Shown: one piece after another, positions 11,701 through 24,326 of the stretch
Layout: each line of letters starts with the position of its first letter
Numbering within the stretch: position 1 is the stretch's first letter
Assembly: GCF_902150065.1 (NCBI RefSeq)
Contig: NC_043980.1
Span: 4,962,695-5,026,694, forward strand
Length of the DNA: 64,000 nt
DNA from: Myripristis murdjan
Taxonomy: Eukaryota > Chordata > Actinopteri > Holocentriformes > Holocentridae
Direction of reading: 5' to 3'
Translations under genes and position numbers: made by a program
Notes under the pieces: model-generated
Databases searched by the model: none
What the model was told of the DNA's origin: nothing
The model's input: the letters and a program-made list of their open reading frames with translations, nothing else

Positions 11701-14700
11701 ACACTCTCACCTGAGAGCCGGGCTGCTTAAGGACACCTTGAAGGAGCTGTTGAAGGGGGTGTTACATATTCACTCTGTACGCCCACGTCGCCAGCCTTTG
11801 GGCTACAATGGGCTATAATTAGTTTTGAATACATCTGACTAATAATAGCGTATAGCGTGTGGCGGTATAGCACAATACAGCACGTTAAGGGCGTTCTGCT
11901 CTAGTCTGCTGACCTGCTTCTCGGTGCCAGGGGACCTGCAGACTGGTTCAGATGTGGAAAATGGAAGATGAACCCCACCCCCACCTCCCCTCCATTAGCA
12001 GAGAACAGGGACACATCAGACTCCTGAGGGACGAGCCGACATGAACGTCAGCAGGACCAGACGCACCGACGACAAAGACACTTTCAGCGCAAAAACCCCA
12101 AAGTTCACCAACAACCTTCAGTATCTGATCTGCCAGTTAAAACTTGGAGCTTCAAACGGTGACGGGGCCGCTTGCTCAAGCTGCTGGTAAAGGAGACAAA
12201 CCTACCAGCCACAACATATATTAAAAGGACCATGCCGCTGATTTTTGCACGTTTAGTGTGATGTCTACGAAATGTGTAAACTTCATGATCCTGCTGATCT
12301 CGTGGGATTTCAGAGCTGCCACATCATTCCTCCTCCCTCTCCTCCAGCTGTTGGTTTCCATTCATTCCACTACGATATGAACATGAACTTTCAGAGCCTT
12401 CACACTTTCTTCACATCAGCGGGATAAAGTCCTCCACATGAGTTTTCCTAAAAGCAGCAGCACTGTTGGGTTATGACTTTTTGGAACTGGGTGGAGTTGA
12501 AAAGTTCCTTCCCCGGTGGAAACGTTTTGCTCTCCACAGCCAATTATCAGCTGTGTGGTTTTTGAATGTGGAGGACTTCGTTCGCCGCACAAGCAGAACG
12601 TTATCAGGCGGCTGCTTCAACCAAAAATTCACATTTGGAAATGGAGGGATTTCGATTTGCAAAATGGTTTAAGGGAATTTGCAAAACTGTAGTAGACGGG
12701 CCAAAAATTCAAAATAACTGTTGTGGTCCTTTGAGTGAACTTTGAGTGAGCAAGGTTTTGCAAAAAAAAAAAAAAAAAGAGCTCAGGATCTAATTTCTGG
12801 TTTCAAGTGTCAATAACAAAATCCAAACCAGCCACAAAAAACAGTAAGAACAGGCTCTATCATTCTCCTTTCTGCGACTATTGTGCAGAGACAACACCCA
12901 CCAGGCCCTTTTCTTTCTCCCTGAATAGTCGTAGGTTTCCTTTTACAGAGGGGATTTGTCAAAGCTGACTCTCCGTTGCAGAAAGAGGTCTCGGTGTGAC
13001 TGCACAGGCGATCTAACAGGCCAAGTTAACAGAGCAGCAGGAAGGACGGACAGTCTGACACACACATCACCACGCCAAAGCTCAACGCGGTCAAGACCTG
13101 CTGCCAGGCTTCCACCAACTCCAACAGTTTGTGGACGAATCTCACCAAGACACCGAAAATTACTCTGGTGCAAACTGTGTGAATACATATTGGCTGAGGA
13201 GACTGAGGAGGACGAATAATTAATCATAAATAATTGCTTAAAAAAACAACAACTTTTAATGCATTAACTCTTTTTCAAAAACAGCAGTAACCACCTCAAG
13301 GGGGCGTAAAAACTGCTTTGCGAAACTGAAGGTAGCTTTTTCGAATTTTGCTGTTTTCATCAACTGTTTTTAACCCTTTCATGCATGAACTTATACTGTT
13401 TATATTTATATAGGCTATTTATATTTATTTATATATACTGTTTATACTTGTATATTTTATATTTTATATTAACACTTCTCTTTTTTTTTTTTTAACCTTG
13501 CTTTATTTATTTATTTAGGCTTATACCGGGACCTGAGTCCTAATTTCGTACCACTAACGTGTAAATGTGAGCTGGTATGACAATAAAGTTCCTTGAATCC
13601 TTGAATCCTTGAACTATGAAAGCCTGAGTCCAGATTTTTCTCTTATGTGTTTTTACTCTTCTTAGGGCATGAACACTTTTGTGAGTCTCCATACTTCTTT
13701 AAGGATGCAGGACTGGTATTACCATGTCATGATACTAGTATTAATATGTTTTCAGCAACAAGAACTGACAGTCTCTGCATAAACCTCAATGGAGGGGAGC
13801 AGCAGAGAGCATTCTAACAGCTGATATGCAATTCCACCATAGAAACCATTGCATTTAGGAGAAAATGACTTTAAACAGCTGTCCACTGTAGTGACTGCTA
13901 TGCGCCAAAGGTTTAAATCAATAACTCAAAATGTGAGTAAAAATACGCCGATGGAAACACGCGTTGTTAGCTGGAGAGCTTCCACGGACGTCAAGCATCG
14001 CCTCCTCGGAGCCGAACCACAGAAGATCAACAAGACTCTCATCAGTGAAGTGACAATAATGATTTCCACGGTCTGCTCCAAACACTCGGCGTCTGGTGGT
14101 TCTTCACTGCCGCACAGGAAGTGATGCGGTTTCTGGTTTGTTTGGACGAAGCAGAAGAAGAAGAGGAGGAAGAACTGGGTGGAGAGCACGAGCAAAGAGA
14201 AGGGCGGCTCCTGCAGAAACACTCAAACTTCAAGCATTAAAAAGAAAAGACAGGCATCAAGTCACCCGGTAATCTAAACTTCAAAATATTACAAACTCTA
14301 ATTCGCCTTTTAGCATTTAGCTTTTCCACATGAAGTTGTGGTCGTACTCGGGAACAGAGAAATGTTGATCACGGCTGATTTAACAAGCCGGCCGTGCGCC
14401 TTCAGCTGGAGGAGATCTTCACTCCGGGTCTCTGAGGAGCCGCCGGTCGGAGGAGAAGTGGAGGACGCGGTGACGAGTGGAAAAGTAGGCCGCGCTCCTC
14501 TTCTTCGTTAGATTATTACACCGTCTGAAAGGAGCCCGGGAGCTACGCTGAAACAGGGACGGCGACTTCAGAATCAAACCCGGAGGAGCCGAGGAGCAGG
14601 AGGCAGAGGAGGAGGAGGTGCAAGGTAGAAGAAGAGGAGGGAAAAAAAGAGAGAGACACGGTAACAGAGGGATGGAGGAGGACGAGGTGAAGGAGGAGCA

Positions 14701-15764
14701 ACAGGAAGAAAAAGAAGAAGATTGGCAGGGAGCTTGTTATAAATGTTTCTTTTCTTTTCTTTTTTTTTCACTAATGTTACAGTAATTCTTTTGATTTTTT
14801 TTTTTTTAAATTGCCCTATACTTCAGTGAATCTGCTCAGGCTTCAAAGGGTCAGTTTCATTGCAATTTAATTTACCTGAAATTGTTATAATACACGAAAA
14901 TTCACCGAGTGGTTATTTTAATTTCATGCTCTAAGTTGTGTAATGAAGAAGAGCAGCGTGGCCTTCTGGGTCACAGCACAAAATGTGGATGAGGCCTAAA
15001 ACACGGTTCTGCCCGAGAGTCCCAGGAGAACATGGAGGAAACCTGCTCAGCGACAGCAGCACTTCCTCCGCAGACAGGAAGTCCTCCTCTGCTGCTGTGA
15101 ACTCCGCGGGTTAAAGTCACAGTTCACCCTAAAATCAATAATTGACCCATCAAACATCTTAACCCCAAGATATTCAGCTCTCACAGATCATTTTCACCCA
15201 CCAAGGTTCATGTAAAAAACATGGACTACATGGAGATGGGTGGAGGTGGCCGAGCTGTGCAGCGCAAGGCATGATGGGTATTTGAGTGTTTATGGTTCTG
15301 CGACCCTAAAATGCAGAGGTACGACCAAAATCTTGCAAACTACTAAAATAAGATTTTTTTCCCCCACTTTCTCAAGATAGAAAGAGGAGGATTTTCCTAA
15401 ATACAAAACAACTAGACGAGACTACAGACTCATAAAAAAATAATTCCTCTCAATCATCACTAGAAGTGTGTGTTGGTTAACGGTTAATTTTTCTCACAGG
15501 ATGGCAGTGTTACATTTTGGGAGGTCATTTCATGCCGTCACCATCCTAGGAAATGAAAACTCACTGCCGGCGTTCAGCTTAGCCAGGGAGGAGGGGCCAG
15601 ATTCAAATGTTGTGTTCATAAATCCCTCTCATTCTGCCTTTACATTATTTTTATTGTAAAATCGTGAAAATGAAACGTGCTGTGGGGTTACAGAGATAGC
15701 CGGCCTCAGAGCTGGACCCGCCGGATCCCAACAGCTGGCCTCTGCTGTTGCCTTAAAAATGTTT

Positions 15765-15800
<36 letters not shown>

Positions 15801-18800
15801 GCTTTGCTGGTAGACATTTGATGGATAATCCACTGAACATCTGGGCTCTTTGCATCTGTAGCGATTTCACAACCCAAATAAGGAAAATTTAATTTCCCCT
15901 CATTTTTCTGTAGTTAACTGCATTTTGACATTTGGCTTCTTCTATTTTTTTTTTTTTTTTTTAAAGAAAGATAACAATAAACAAACTGGTAAACAATTCT
16001 TAAACCAATCGAGCTCTACCTGTGTTGGCACACATGAGAAACAATCTCCATGATCCCTCTGTGCCGTGGGAGTGGACGTCACCGGGCATAAAACAATTTA
16101 GAGATAAATAAATGAATGATATGGATTACTGTACTGTGTACCACAACAACACCGCAAAAGATGATTCAACGCTAAGCTAAAAATAAGAGTGGGACCAAAA
16201 AGGTTGAACCTCTAAGCCAGAAGAGAAAAAAACAGAAGCGATTTCCAAAACCCTGAACAAGCTGGCAAGCTGCCCTTGAGCAAGGCCCCTTCTCTGAATA
16301 CCAGTTTAAAAAAAACAAAAACAAAAAAAAACAAAGATAAAGCTGATAATCTCTAGGACAAAATTTATACAGAATATATATTGTCTTTGCTTTATTATTT
16401 CCTATTCCTATGTTTTCTATTTTTGTGACAGACTGCAGATGAGTTACATCTAAGCAGCAAAGAAGTGGCCACTTTATCAGCTCCACCTGTATAATCTAAT
16501 CTAATCTAATCTAATCCAGTCCAGCTGTTGTGCCATAAAGTTTCCCCTCCTGCTGCCTATAATGCTCATCTTGTCTTGTTGTCACGGAAACAGAGGTGTT
16601 CATTCACTTCTGTGTTTGGCATTGAGCTCATAGTTAGTGCTGCTGCTGGACTGGACTGCACTTTACTGACAGCTGTTTCCACTATTCTGTCCCCCCTCAT
16701 GTGTATTAAATAGGGAAGGACAAAAAATCATAAACACCTCTCAGTGTAATGTAGTCCAGTACAAGACCTCTGCAAGCTACAACCTCAGTAATAAACACAG
16801 AATTAAATTTACATAAAACTGAACATTACAAACTTTGTTAAAAGGTACAGTTTATGGCAGAGCTGTTGCATTGAGCTGCATTAGACTGGACAAAGGCTGA
16901 AGAAAGTGACACTGAGTGGATATGTTTAAAAAAAAAAAAAATTTAAAAAGCTGATTAGCGCTGCAATTAACTAATATTTTCAATGTTGATTTATCTAGTG
17001 ACTTTTTTTTTTTTTTTCCAATTAATCGATTACTCATTTTGTCTGTAAATATCAAAAATAATGATAAATGGCTGCTAGAAGTTATGACACACTTTATTCA
17101 GCCTAATAAACCCCTGTCAAACATGTGGTCTTTAATGTCCACCTTCTTCTTATTCTTCTTTTTTTTTTCCTGGAATCACGGCTGTCGCGCTTTCGGAGAA
17201 GAGAAGCTTCCAGTTTTATCAGCTGAAACCAAACTAACGGGCAGAGCCGAGCAGCACAAGACCATTTGGCAGATAACCATCTGTCAACTTGTGAGCTCGT
17301 CCTGGACTCGAAAAACTAAGCCGGTGGTAAAATAGTGGAAACATGGCTGACAGGTTCAGGACTGTACCAGCCACCTTACGAATTCAGTCTCATCTTCAGT
17401 AAATCAAATCAAATCAAATCCTGTTTTTCTTCAAAAAAAAAAAAAAAAAAAAAAAAAAAAACAGTCGGTGGGATGAGATAATCCCACTTCTTTCCAGCAT
17501 TTATCAATTTTATTGAATCAAGTGTCATTTTCTTGATCCCAGTGGCTGATCTGCCTCGTTTCAACACATTTATACTTGTTCCCAGAAAAAAAAAATCCTA
17601 AAACAAGTGAATCTGCACGGGAAACAAGTGGGATTATCTCATCCTATTGTCAGATTTTGAAGAAAAACAAGATTTACCATCTGAATATGACACTAAATGA
17701 CTTGCTGATATGAAGATCTTCTCGGTTTGGAAAAAAAAAAAAAATCTATCAAAAGGCAACTGTCTGCCTGACTACTTTTCTGTTCCACAGGACACATACA
17801 GTTGAATTATTAATTTTCCGTAACACTTTTACAGCCTGGATTTTCTAGGTTTGAAAGAATTAAGGATTAACTTTGGCCAGCATCTGACGTTCATGTCTTT
17901 ATTCAACTGCCAAGACTCATTTACAGGCCGATGTATTCCTCACTGAAGTCTGCCCAAGTTTGCGTAAGTCTGATGACTGATTAAACGGCCGGGGTGGATT
18001 TTTCCGTGGCGCTCGCTGCTGGACTGACGGTCATTTAAGATCCTGACCTCAGGTGATAATTTCTTAAATGGATTTACATTCTGGAATATTGTTCTCCATA
18101 TCAGCATGACCCAGAGATTCGCTCCTCTGAGTTTTTATCCTGGTGGAGGGGCTCTGAAACTTTTTTTTTTTTTTTTCAGCTCGGGACCCAGATTGGGTAA
18201 ATTTAGTCTCCCCGAGGGACGCAGGCTTATTAAAACATACCAGTAATCCGGTCACATCCAGAAACAGGCCTGCTGCCGTACAGCGTTTCATCTCCTGGCT
18301 GGTCGTGCCGACATCGTCATGCAATGCGATGCTTCGTGCGGCACGAGCCACCTCGCTACTGTCTCATTTCTCCCCACAGAAAGTGAATGGGGCTGTAAAG
18401 TCCACATTAAGGGACAGTATGCTGTAGTGTGTGTGTGTGTTGTCTAGTTCCCTGGGTGTGATGTGAGCCCACATGGTGCTGAAATCTCCTCATTAGCTGC
18501 TCCGTTGCTCCCCTGGGCTGCTAATCCACAGCACTGGATTTGAATCTCTCCATTCACTTCCACAGGAAAACAGCTCCCAACGTCACAGTTTCAGTGCATA
18601 AAACAACACCAGCAAAGAGGATTACGACCATCAGGTTGTTTCTTGGTGGCGTAAGGTTACTATCCAAAAGTTTCATGCAGACACTACCTGCCGGATCTAC
18701 TTTCCAATTCAAATAGAAAAATTACAAGAAAAGAGATGTTTAATTTCCTAATAAAATGGGTACCAGGACTTGTTTTTGTGGCATAACCTCCTTTGTTGGT

Positions 18801-20487
18801 GTTAATTTATGAGCTACAAGTGTCACTGTGAGAGCTGATTTGCTATGGAAGAGAATGAAGAGATATAAATACAGTATTGTTTGCTGTTTTCTTGGTTAGG
18901 TCTGACTTGAAAAGAGGCTGGTAATTTCATCAAAGTGTCCTGGTTAACTAAATAAGGCCGGGATGGTGTGCTTATCTCCTGATTCAATATTATCACGATA
19001 CTTGGGTGCTGATTCGATGTGTATTGTATGTCCAGTTTGACAAAAGTCTCTGCCTGCAGTGAAATGGCTGCTATGGGGGCCAACATCATCACACAGGAAT
19101 CAAATGTGGCTCCTTGAATCCACAAGAGTCTCAGCTTTCCAGTCAAAGCCAACTGATGCAGCTCCAAGACTGTTTAGGCCCCAGTCTGCACACACACACC
19201 ATTTTACAACAGGCCACAAGAACACATGTGGACTGCAGGCTTTGGGGCCCAAACTGCATGGGATTAGCAGGAGGTGGGCGTGTCTGCAAAGGGGAGAGCC
19301 GTGGCTGCCCAGAGAACCCATTTTCATTCACACATCTGGAGGTCAGAGGTCAAGGGACCCTGCTGGAAACAGACATGGCAGTTTCTCTCTCACCAAAAAT
19401 TACACTAACCTTGGAGAAAGCAAACAACCAAATTCACAATAAATGATAATATTCAATCTCAATACTTGTAGAATTGTAACACTCAAGTATCATGATAGTA
19501 TCAAATGAGGAGATAAGCCAATTGTCCCAGCCATAGAAATCATATGACACTTTCAAAATGGGTGAACTATCCCTTTAACATCCTAACTGGCACGTGTCCA
19601 TACTGTCTGGCCTGGACTCTGATTGGGACTTTGGATGAGTATATCTTACGTTATCGCCCCAAGCCTGGGAGTGAACACTGAACTGACGTCTCACCTGTCC
19701 CGCCCGGCCCAGCTCCAGCTCCATGAGGGCCACCGGCCCGCCGTGGCTCGCCGTCCCGCCACGGCTCGCCGCCGTCTGGAGGTCCACCCTCCAGGACAGA
19801 CCCCTGAGGCCGGGCTCCCAGCGGCTCTGGGCCAGCAGGCTCTCCCTCACCCGGACCCGCTGGCTCTTCCAGAAGCGGGACAAGGCGGCGGCCTGCTCGG
19901 CGCTCACCCCCCCACCGCCCTGCTTCCTGGTCTGAGCGGTGAGGAAGGCGTCCAGCTGGCCGTGGTCCATGTCTGCCGTGGCGATGGACTGTGATGTGGA
20001 GCAAGAGACGAGGACGATCGTTATTTTCTAAACTGGGGCACACCCAACATATCACTTACACCTGCAAATATCAGCTTATTATTTTCACTGCTTGTCTTTT
20101 CTTTTCAAATAATCAAATCGCCTCGTTATTCTGACCAACAGCCAAAACACCCCCACAGGTGTCATGTTTTACCTGTAAGAAGCAGAGAAAAGCAAATCTC
20201 AGCAGCTGTGACAGAAAAAGTCTGGCGTCTTTACTTGATAAATGAAACGACTGCTCATTTAGTGCCAGTCAGCACTGTCCCGTTCTGATATGTTGGATAT
20301 GATGCAGTTTCTTAAATTTAATGTTAATTAATAACTACAATAAATAATACATATTCATTAATCATATTAATAGTTATTGTACAACTGATCAATACAATGG
20401 TTGACGATGGGAAGCCCTGCATCACAACTGATTCTAAAAAAAAGTATGTAATCAGATTCCAGGTGTAAGCATAAAAATGTCATTTAT

Positions 20488-20575
<88 letters not shown>

Positions 20576-22240
20576 AGCTGGGCTTCAACAACGCGTTTGA
20601 ATGTCACATTGTCTAAATGGCGACTTTTCCTTTCACAAATGTGCCATTTTTGCCACAGAAAAAGCACAGACACTGACAATCAACACAGAATATTGACTAT
20701 AAACATCTTCCATCGACTGAAGATGAACAGGAGAGCAGCCTCTGGTGTTTCTGATGAGTCAGCACTGCACTGACACACCTGGCACACCTGACCTTTGACC
20801 TTGTAACTGCCTGTACTGCTGGTGATCTAGGAAGTGGCTCTGATCCTGTAGCTGAAGTCACTGAACAACAGCTAGGCATCTAAAATGTAAACGGTGAAAG
20901 GCTTGTTGGTGCTGCCCCCTGTTGACAGCAGCAGAGACTGACAAGACAACACAAAGTGAAGAGGAATCAGCCTCGATATGCAAAGGTTTTCCCTCTAAAG
21001 AAGAATGACACTCAAAACTGCATCCACTTGTCATTTTGAAGACCGAGGACGGTCCGGTCAGTTTTTAATTGGGGCTAATCGATATATCATTATCATATCG
21101 TTATCCAGACACGAACATGTGCGATGCTAATATCTCAAAAAGCAGCTATAGAAACACAAACACAAACATAAACCAACAGACTTAAAAACAGTTATTATTC
21201 CTGAGTCATCAAGCTGTTAAACCAGCAGTAGCCATATGTGCCCTTTTTCCCATGTGCAATAACTTTCTATCTATGTCTGTTCTTACTGTTTTTTTTTTTT
21301 TGTTTGTTTGTTTTCATGCTATTTATCTATTGCTTGTAACGTCTTCTCTTACCAAGCAGAGGTGCAGACCCCAAATTTCGCTGTGCAACTTGTACAATGA
21401 CAACAAAGGCTATTTGATTTGATTTGATCTGATTTGATATGGACAATTATCAAATTTAGGCTTAGGCTTAGGGTCAGCCTAAGACTAAATTGACTGGTCT
21501 GCCCTGATCAATAAAATACTCTGTGAAGTTACTGCATTTTCAACATCCAGTTGTTGTTATTATTATGCTGTTTCATGAAGAAGGCTTATGTTTCACTGAT
21601 GCTGCACTTAACATTTCACATGAGTGTGAACCCATAGTCATATCATATATCATATCAATATCGAGATATCTGGCACAAACTCTTTTGACAGATTTATCAG
21701 TTGTTTACATGCTTCAGCCAACATGCTTAACCAATCAAAGCACTTGTAGTGAACAATATTGTTTGTTTACAAGACAGAAATTGGGTTCAAAAACATTTTG
21801 AAGTGAATGTGCAGCCCTAGTTATTAGGATATTATGTTTATTATTGTTATGACAGGGGAACAGCATCGTCTGCTAAAAGCATCTCGTCCCAGCATCATGA
21901 CAGACATTAGTTTCCACAGCTGTACAGGCTGCACGTTAATTACACTGAGATTAAGACGAAGGGAAAGGCTTGTTGATTGTTAATTAGGAGTTAATTAGCT
22001 TGTCAGCGTCCCGGCAGCTGCAGCGGCTAGCGTGTGTGCGGACGGACTGACGGGCTTTCCGACCTTCAGCAGCGCCTTCATCTTCTCATGCAGCGCCGTG
22101 AACTCGTCCTGGCTCAGCTCGGGGTACAGCTCACTCTTCAGCAGCTCCTCCGTGATTTCCTCGTTGTTGTAATAAACTTTCTGGGCGATTCCGTTCAGCA
22201 AACCGCTCAGAGACTTGGTGGCCTCCGCGTCCGCCGCCAT
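7164..22240 (-). CDS. commd1: COMM domain-containing protein 1 (three coding exons)
   Basis: Joining 22064-22240, 19695-19988 and 7164-7271 on the minus strand gives 192 residues (vertebrate COMMD1 is about 190). All exons join in phase 0 with GT..AG introns. The N-terminal helical part (residues 1-118, with SLSGLLNGIAQ and ITEELLKSELYPEL) leads into the COMM domain (about 119-185), which has LRGLSWRVD, MELELG and ESEFVCLEFDEAKVNQVL. The family acts as a scaffold: it is part of the CCC complex that works with WASH and retriever in endosomal recycling of copper transporters such as ATP7A/B and of other membrane proteins, and it promotes Cullin-dependent removal of RelA to restrain NF-kB. No catalytic residues are expected. 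Intron 1 is 2.07 kb and intron 2 is 12.4 kb and repeat-filled. The start is the first ATG in good COMMD1 alignment. No break is seen. Confidence 0.95.
8105..8225. repeat. Dispersed repeat, inverted partner at 19040-19125
   Basis: About 90 bp (GATGTTGGCCCCCATAGCAG and neighbours) recurs as the reverse complement near 19040-19125 with only a few differences. Both copies lie in commd1 intron 2, about 10.8 kb apart. Confidence 0.7.
9595..10385. repeat. Degenerate minisatellite, about 20-24 bp unit
   Basis: Variants of CCAGCCAATTAGACTTTTAAA are repeated about 25-30 times with heavy drift. An inverted version (TCTTAATTGGCTGGTTTAAA) lies near 9974-9993. The stretch is non-coding. Divergence rises towards the right end. 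Confidence 0.75.
11648..11705. repeat. CA microsatellite
   Basis: About 25 CA units with a few TCACA interruptions at the right end. Confidence 0.95.
13375..13613 (+). repeat. LINE 3' tail with 9-bp terminal repeat
   Basis: The stretch ends with GGTATGACAATAAAGTTCC followed by two to three CTTGAATCC units, the usual form of CR1/L2/Rex1-type fish LINE 3' ends. It is 5'-truncated with no coding part. Confidence 0.65.
14390..14610. other. CpG-rich patch inside commd1 intron 2
   Basis: This is unusually GC- and CpG-rich for the surrounding intron and is followed by a GGAGGA-rich purine stretch. No exon, TATA box or conserved frame could be assigned. It could be a promoter or enhancer, or a decayed transposon. 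Confidence 0.3.
15771..15800. repeat. CA microsatellite
   Basis: About 15 CA units. Confidence 0.9.
17402..17880. mobile_element. Fold-back repeat, copy 2
   Basis: Direct-orientation sibling of the repeat at 5998-6420. The inverted pair GGGATGAGATAATCCCACTT (about 17470-17489) and AAGTGGGATTATCTCATCC (about 17625-17643) forms the hairpin. A long A tract near 17433-17461 interrupts the left arm. Confidence 0.6.
18956..19532. mobile_element. Inverted-repeat element (MITE-like)
   Basis: The left end (GGCCGGGAT..CTTATCTCCTGATTCAATA) is matched imperfectly by the reverse complement of the right end (19480-19532). The arms are about 55 bp. The interior holds the inverted partner of the 8105-8225 repeat. 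No transposase is present. Confidence 0.5.
19695..19988 (-). CDS. commd1: commd1 coding exon 2
   Basis: It encodes residues 60-157, from SIATADMDHGQ to ELELGRAGQ. The acceptor is ATCACAG|TCC and the donor is a strong ACAG|GTGAGA. It carries the first half of the COMM domain (SRWEPGLRGLSWRVD). The exon is very GC-rich compared with the AT-rich introns. It has a glycine run (KQGGGGVS) where mammalian COMMD1 has a shorter KKQGG segment. The long opposite-strand frames over it are shadows. Confidence 0.94.
20491..20569. repeat. TA microsatellite and T tract
   Basis: About 25 TA units followed by about 29 T. This is simple sequence. Confidence 0.95.
21230..21440 (+). repeat. LINE 3' tail (Rex1/CR1-like)
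   Basis: AATTTCGCTGTGCAACTTG, then ACAATGACAACAAAGGC, then a TTTGATTTGAT terminal repeat. It is the same family as 2100-2441. It is 5'-truncated. Confidence 0.65.
22064..22240 (-). CDS. commd1: commd1 coding exon 1
   Basis: It encodes residues 1-59, MAADAEATKS to KMKALLK. The donor is AAG|GTCGGA, which is weaker than consensus but falls exactly where the homology passes to exon 2. The ATG has GCCGCC-like context on the coding strand. A long CA (minus-strand) repeat begins about 90 bp upstream. Confidence 0.93.
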
Positions 22241-22324
22241 GTTGGCCTGCTCTGGTCACGTGATGCGGTGCGAGAGCGAGAGCACGAGCACGAGACTCCA
22301 CGGTGACGCTGTTGTATAAATCTG

Positions 22325-22426
<102 letters not shown>

Positions 22427-22844
22427 TGGGGGGTGAGCCGTCGGTTTAATAAACAAAAGCCGTGAGAGTCTTCTGGCATGACCGAACTACAGTAGACTGA
22501 GAATAGAGTCCGCTGATTGGCTAAGCCGCAAACAGAACTACAAGTACGGTGGCTCATAAGGAACAAACCTGGCGAGCAATTAGTCAACTGATCTACAGCT
22601 GCGGTTGGTTAATGATAATGGATTTTTTAATTAATGATGTACAACGGCGTATCGGCGGCCACCATAAATAATTTTTATGAGGGAAACTCTTGGAAATGCT
22701 GAGATGATAAAGTCACAAATTTACAAGAAAAATAAAAAAGTGAACACTAAGTTTTCGTCTACTATGAAAGTGGGTGAGAAGGAAATCCTAGTGATTTCAG
22801 AATCAGAATCAGACTCAGCGTTAATCATGTTTGTTTTTCCTTTT

Positions 22845-22990
22845 GATCCTGGAAAGCACTTTGTGAGCTTTCTCTGTGAAAAGTGCTATACAAATAAATG
22901 CTACTTACTTACTTACTTTATTGTCCAAGTATACATTCACATACAGGGAATCTGACTCCGGCAAAAGAGAAACCAAAAAAAGGGCGATAA
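22845..22990. repeat. Two abutting retroposon tails
   Basis: A plus-strand tail of L2/SINE type (AAAGTGCTATACAAATAAA then CTTA repeats) meets a minus-strand tail (ACAATAAAGT when read in reverse). Both share the CTTA/TAAG simple repeat at the junction. Confidence 0.5.
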
Positions 22991-23974
22991 AATAAACAAG
23001 TAAACAAACCACTATAACAACTATAACAACTATATACAGGATGATAACAACTTTAAACAACTAGATACAGGATTTGAGCCAAGAATCACAATATTCTCAC
23101 AGCTATAGTTGGTTGATGATAATGCATGAAATTAATAAAAACTCTACAACATTCCAATTGAAGTTATAGTGTTGTGCTGTAATAAGAATTATTTTGCACA
23201 ATACACTACATGCAATTTATTATGCATTTTATTGATATATTGGGGCTTTTTATAGTTTGTTTTTGTTTTGGAGAGTTTTTTAGACAAAGCGTGGAAGAGA
23301 AAACAAGATGGTAAATACCCTGTTCCTGTTTAATGTAAGAGTCCAATAGTGTTATGGTGTTTTATGTGGGTGGGGATTATAACACTGCACAGCACTTGAA
23401 TATATAAAATTTGAACTCGTTATTGTCGTTGCATGTAAACGCAGCGAAAGTAGTAGTAGCAATCAAGTGAAGCTTTTCCAACATAAAACATGAAAAAACA
23501 CAAGACACAGGGCATCAAATCAAATAAAAGTCAACATTTTTAATGTACAGAAAAAATCCAATATGCAATTTTATTATTGCAAGCAAAGAATCTTGCCCTA
23601 ATCGAATGGTTTAATACATGACAGCTGGTGATCAATTGACTTGTGTACTGATATTGTGTCTACTGATAAGAGCTGGCTGTGGCATTCAAAAAAAAAAAAA
23701 AAAATCCTTCCTGAAAAGGCTCCTCCTCAGTTTCCTTCCTCAAAGATTACTACTAGAAGGAGAGACAGCTTGAAAGATTGCAACATCAAGGAGGCATGGA
23801 GGCATATAAGCTTTCTGCAGTGTTTCCTGCACAGAGCTTCTTATAGGGTTAGGCAGTATTTTCTATTGTTTTTACCATTCATAATCAAAGATAATAAGTA
23901 GTAGAACAGACTGTTATCCAGGGGTTTCCAGATGATAAACAGACAGACAGACCAGTTTGGATGCTGAGCCAAGA

Positions 23975-23980
23975 TTTAAT
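23975..23980 (-). terminator. Poly(A) signal of copy A (ATTAAA)
   Basis: ATTAAA on the minus strand, about 350 nt beyond the copy A stop. The same position is kept in copies B and D. Confidence 0.45.
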
Positions 23981-24326
23981 TAAATATAACAGAATATTAA
24001 AGAATTTGGTAAAGTTTTTTCAGTCAAACATATTCAAGTGCAAGGTACTAATGCTGCAAGGATTAAATGGTATTCCTCATTGTTTTACTACCAGCAATAA
24101 CTCTAAAACATGGTCACTGTAAACCTCCATGGGCAAAATACATAAAGCAAGGTGACACAGTGCAGTTCACTACTATAATTTGGCCCAATGATAACAAACA
24201 GTAAGTGACTGTACTCTTGTGGCTGTGTAATTTTGCAGTTCTAAGGGGCATCAACACATGAAAGGAAGCATAAAACCTACCTACAAAATATTCATTCCCC
24301 TTCCTACAGAGCCCATGGCACTGACC

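Larger units (their letters stand above)
7272..19694 (-). other. commd1 intron 2, repeat-filled
   Basis: This 12.4-kb stretch holds no second gene that I can support. It contains fragments of repeat families (7800-8000, 8105-8225), a 22-bp-type degenerate array (9595-10385), CA runs at about 11650-11705 and 15771-15800, a LINE tail (13375-13613), a CpG-rich patch (14390-14610), a fold-back repeat copy (17402-17880) and an inverted-repeat element (18956-19532). Confidence 0.7.
19989..22063 (-). other. commd1 intron 1
   Basis: About 2.07 kb with no gene. It contains a TA microsatellite plus T tract (about 20491-20569), a LINE tail (21230-21440), and an AT-rich segment with ATATCATATC motifs between about 21070 and 21820 that may be an old DNA transposon. 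Confidence 0.7.

Noticed and set aside
19651-20055. 134-codon and 123-codon frames over commd1 exon 2
   Set aside because: They are shadows of the GC-rich exon. Only the minus-strand frame at 19695-19988 gives COMMD1 residues with matching splice sites.
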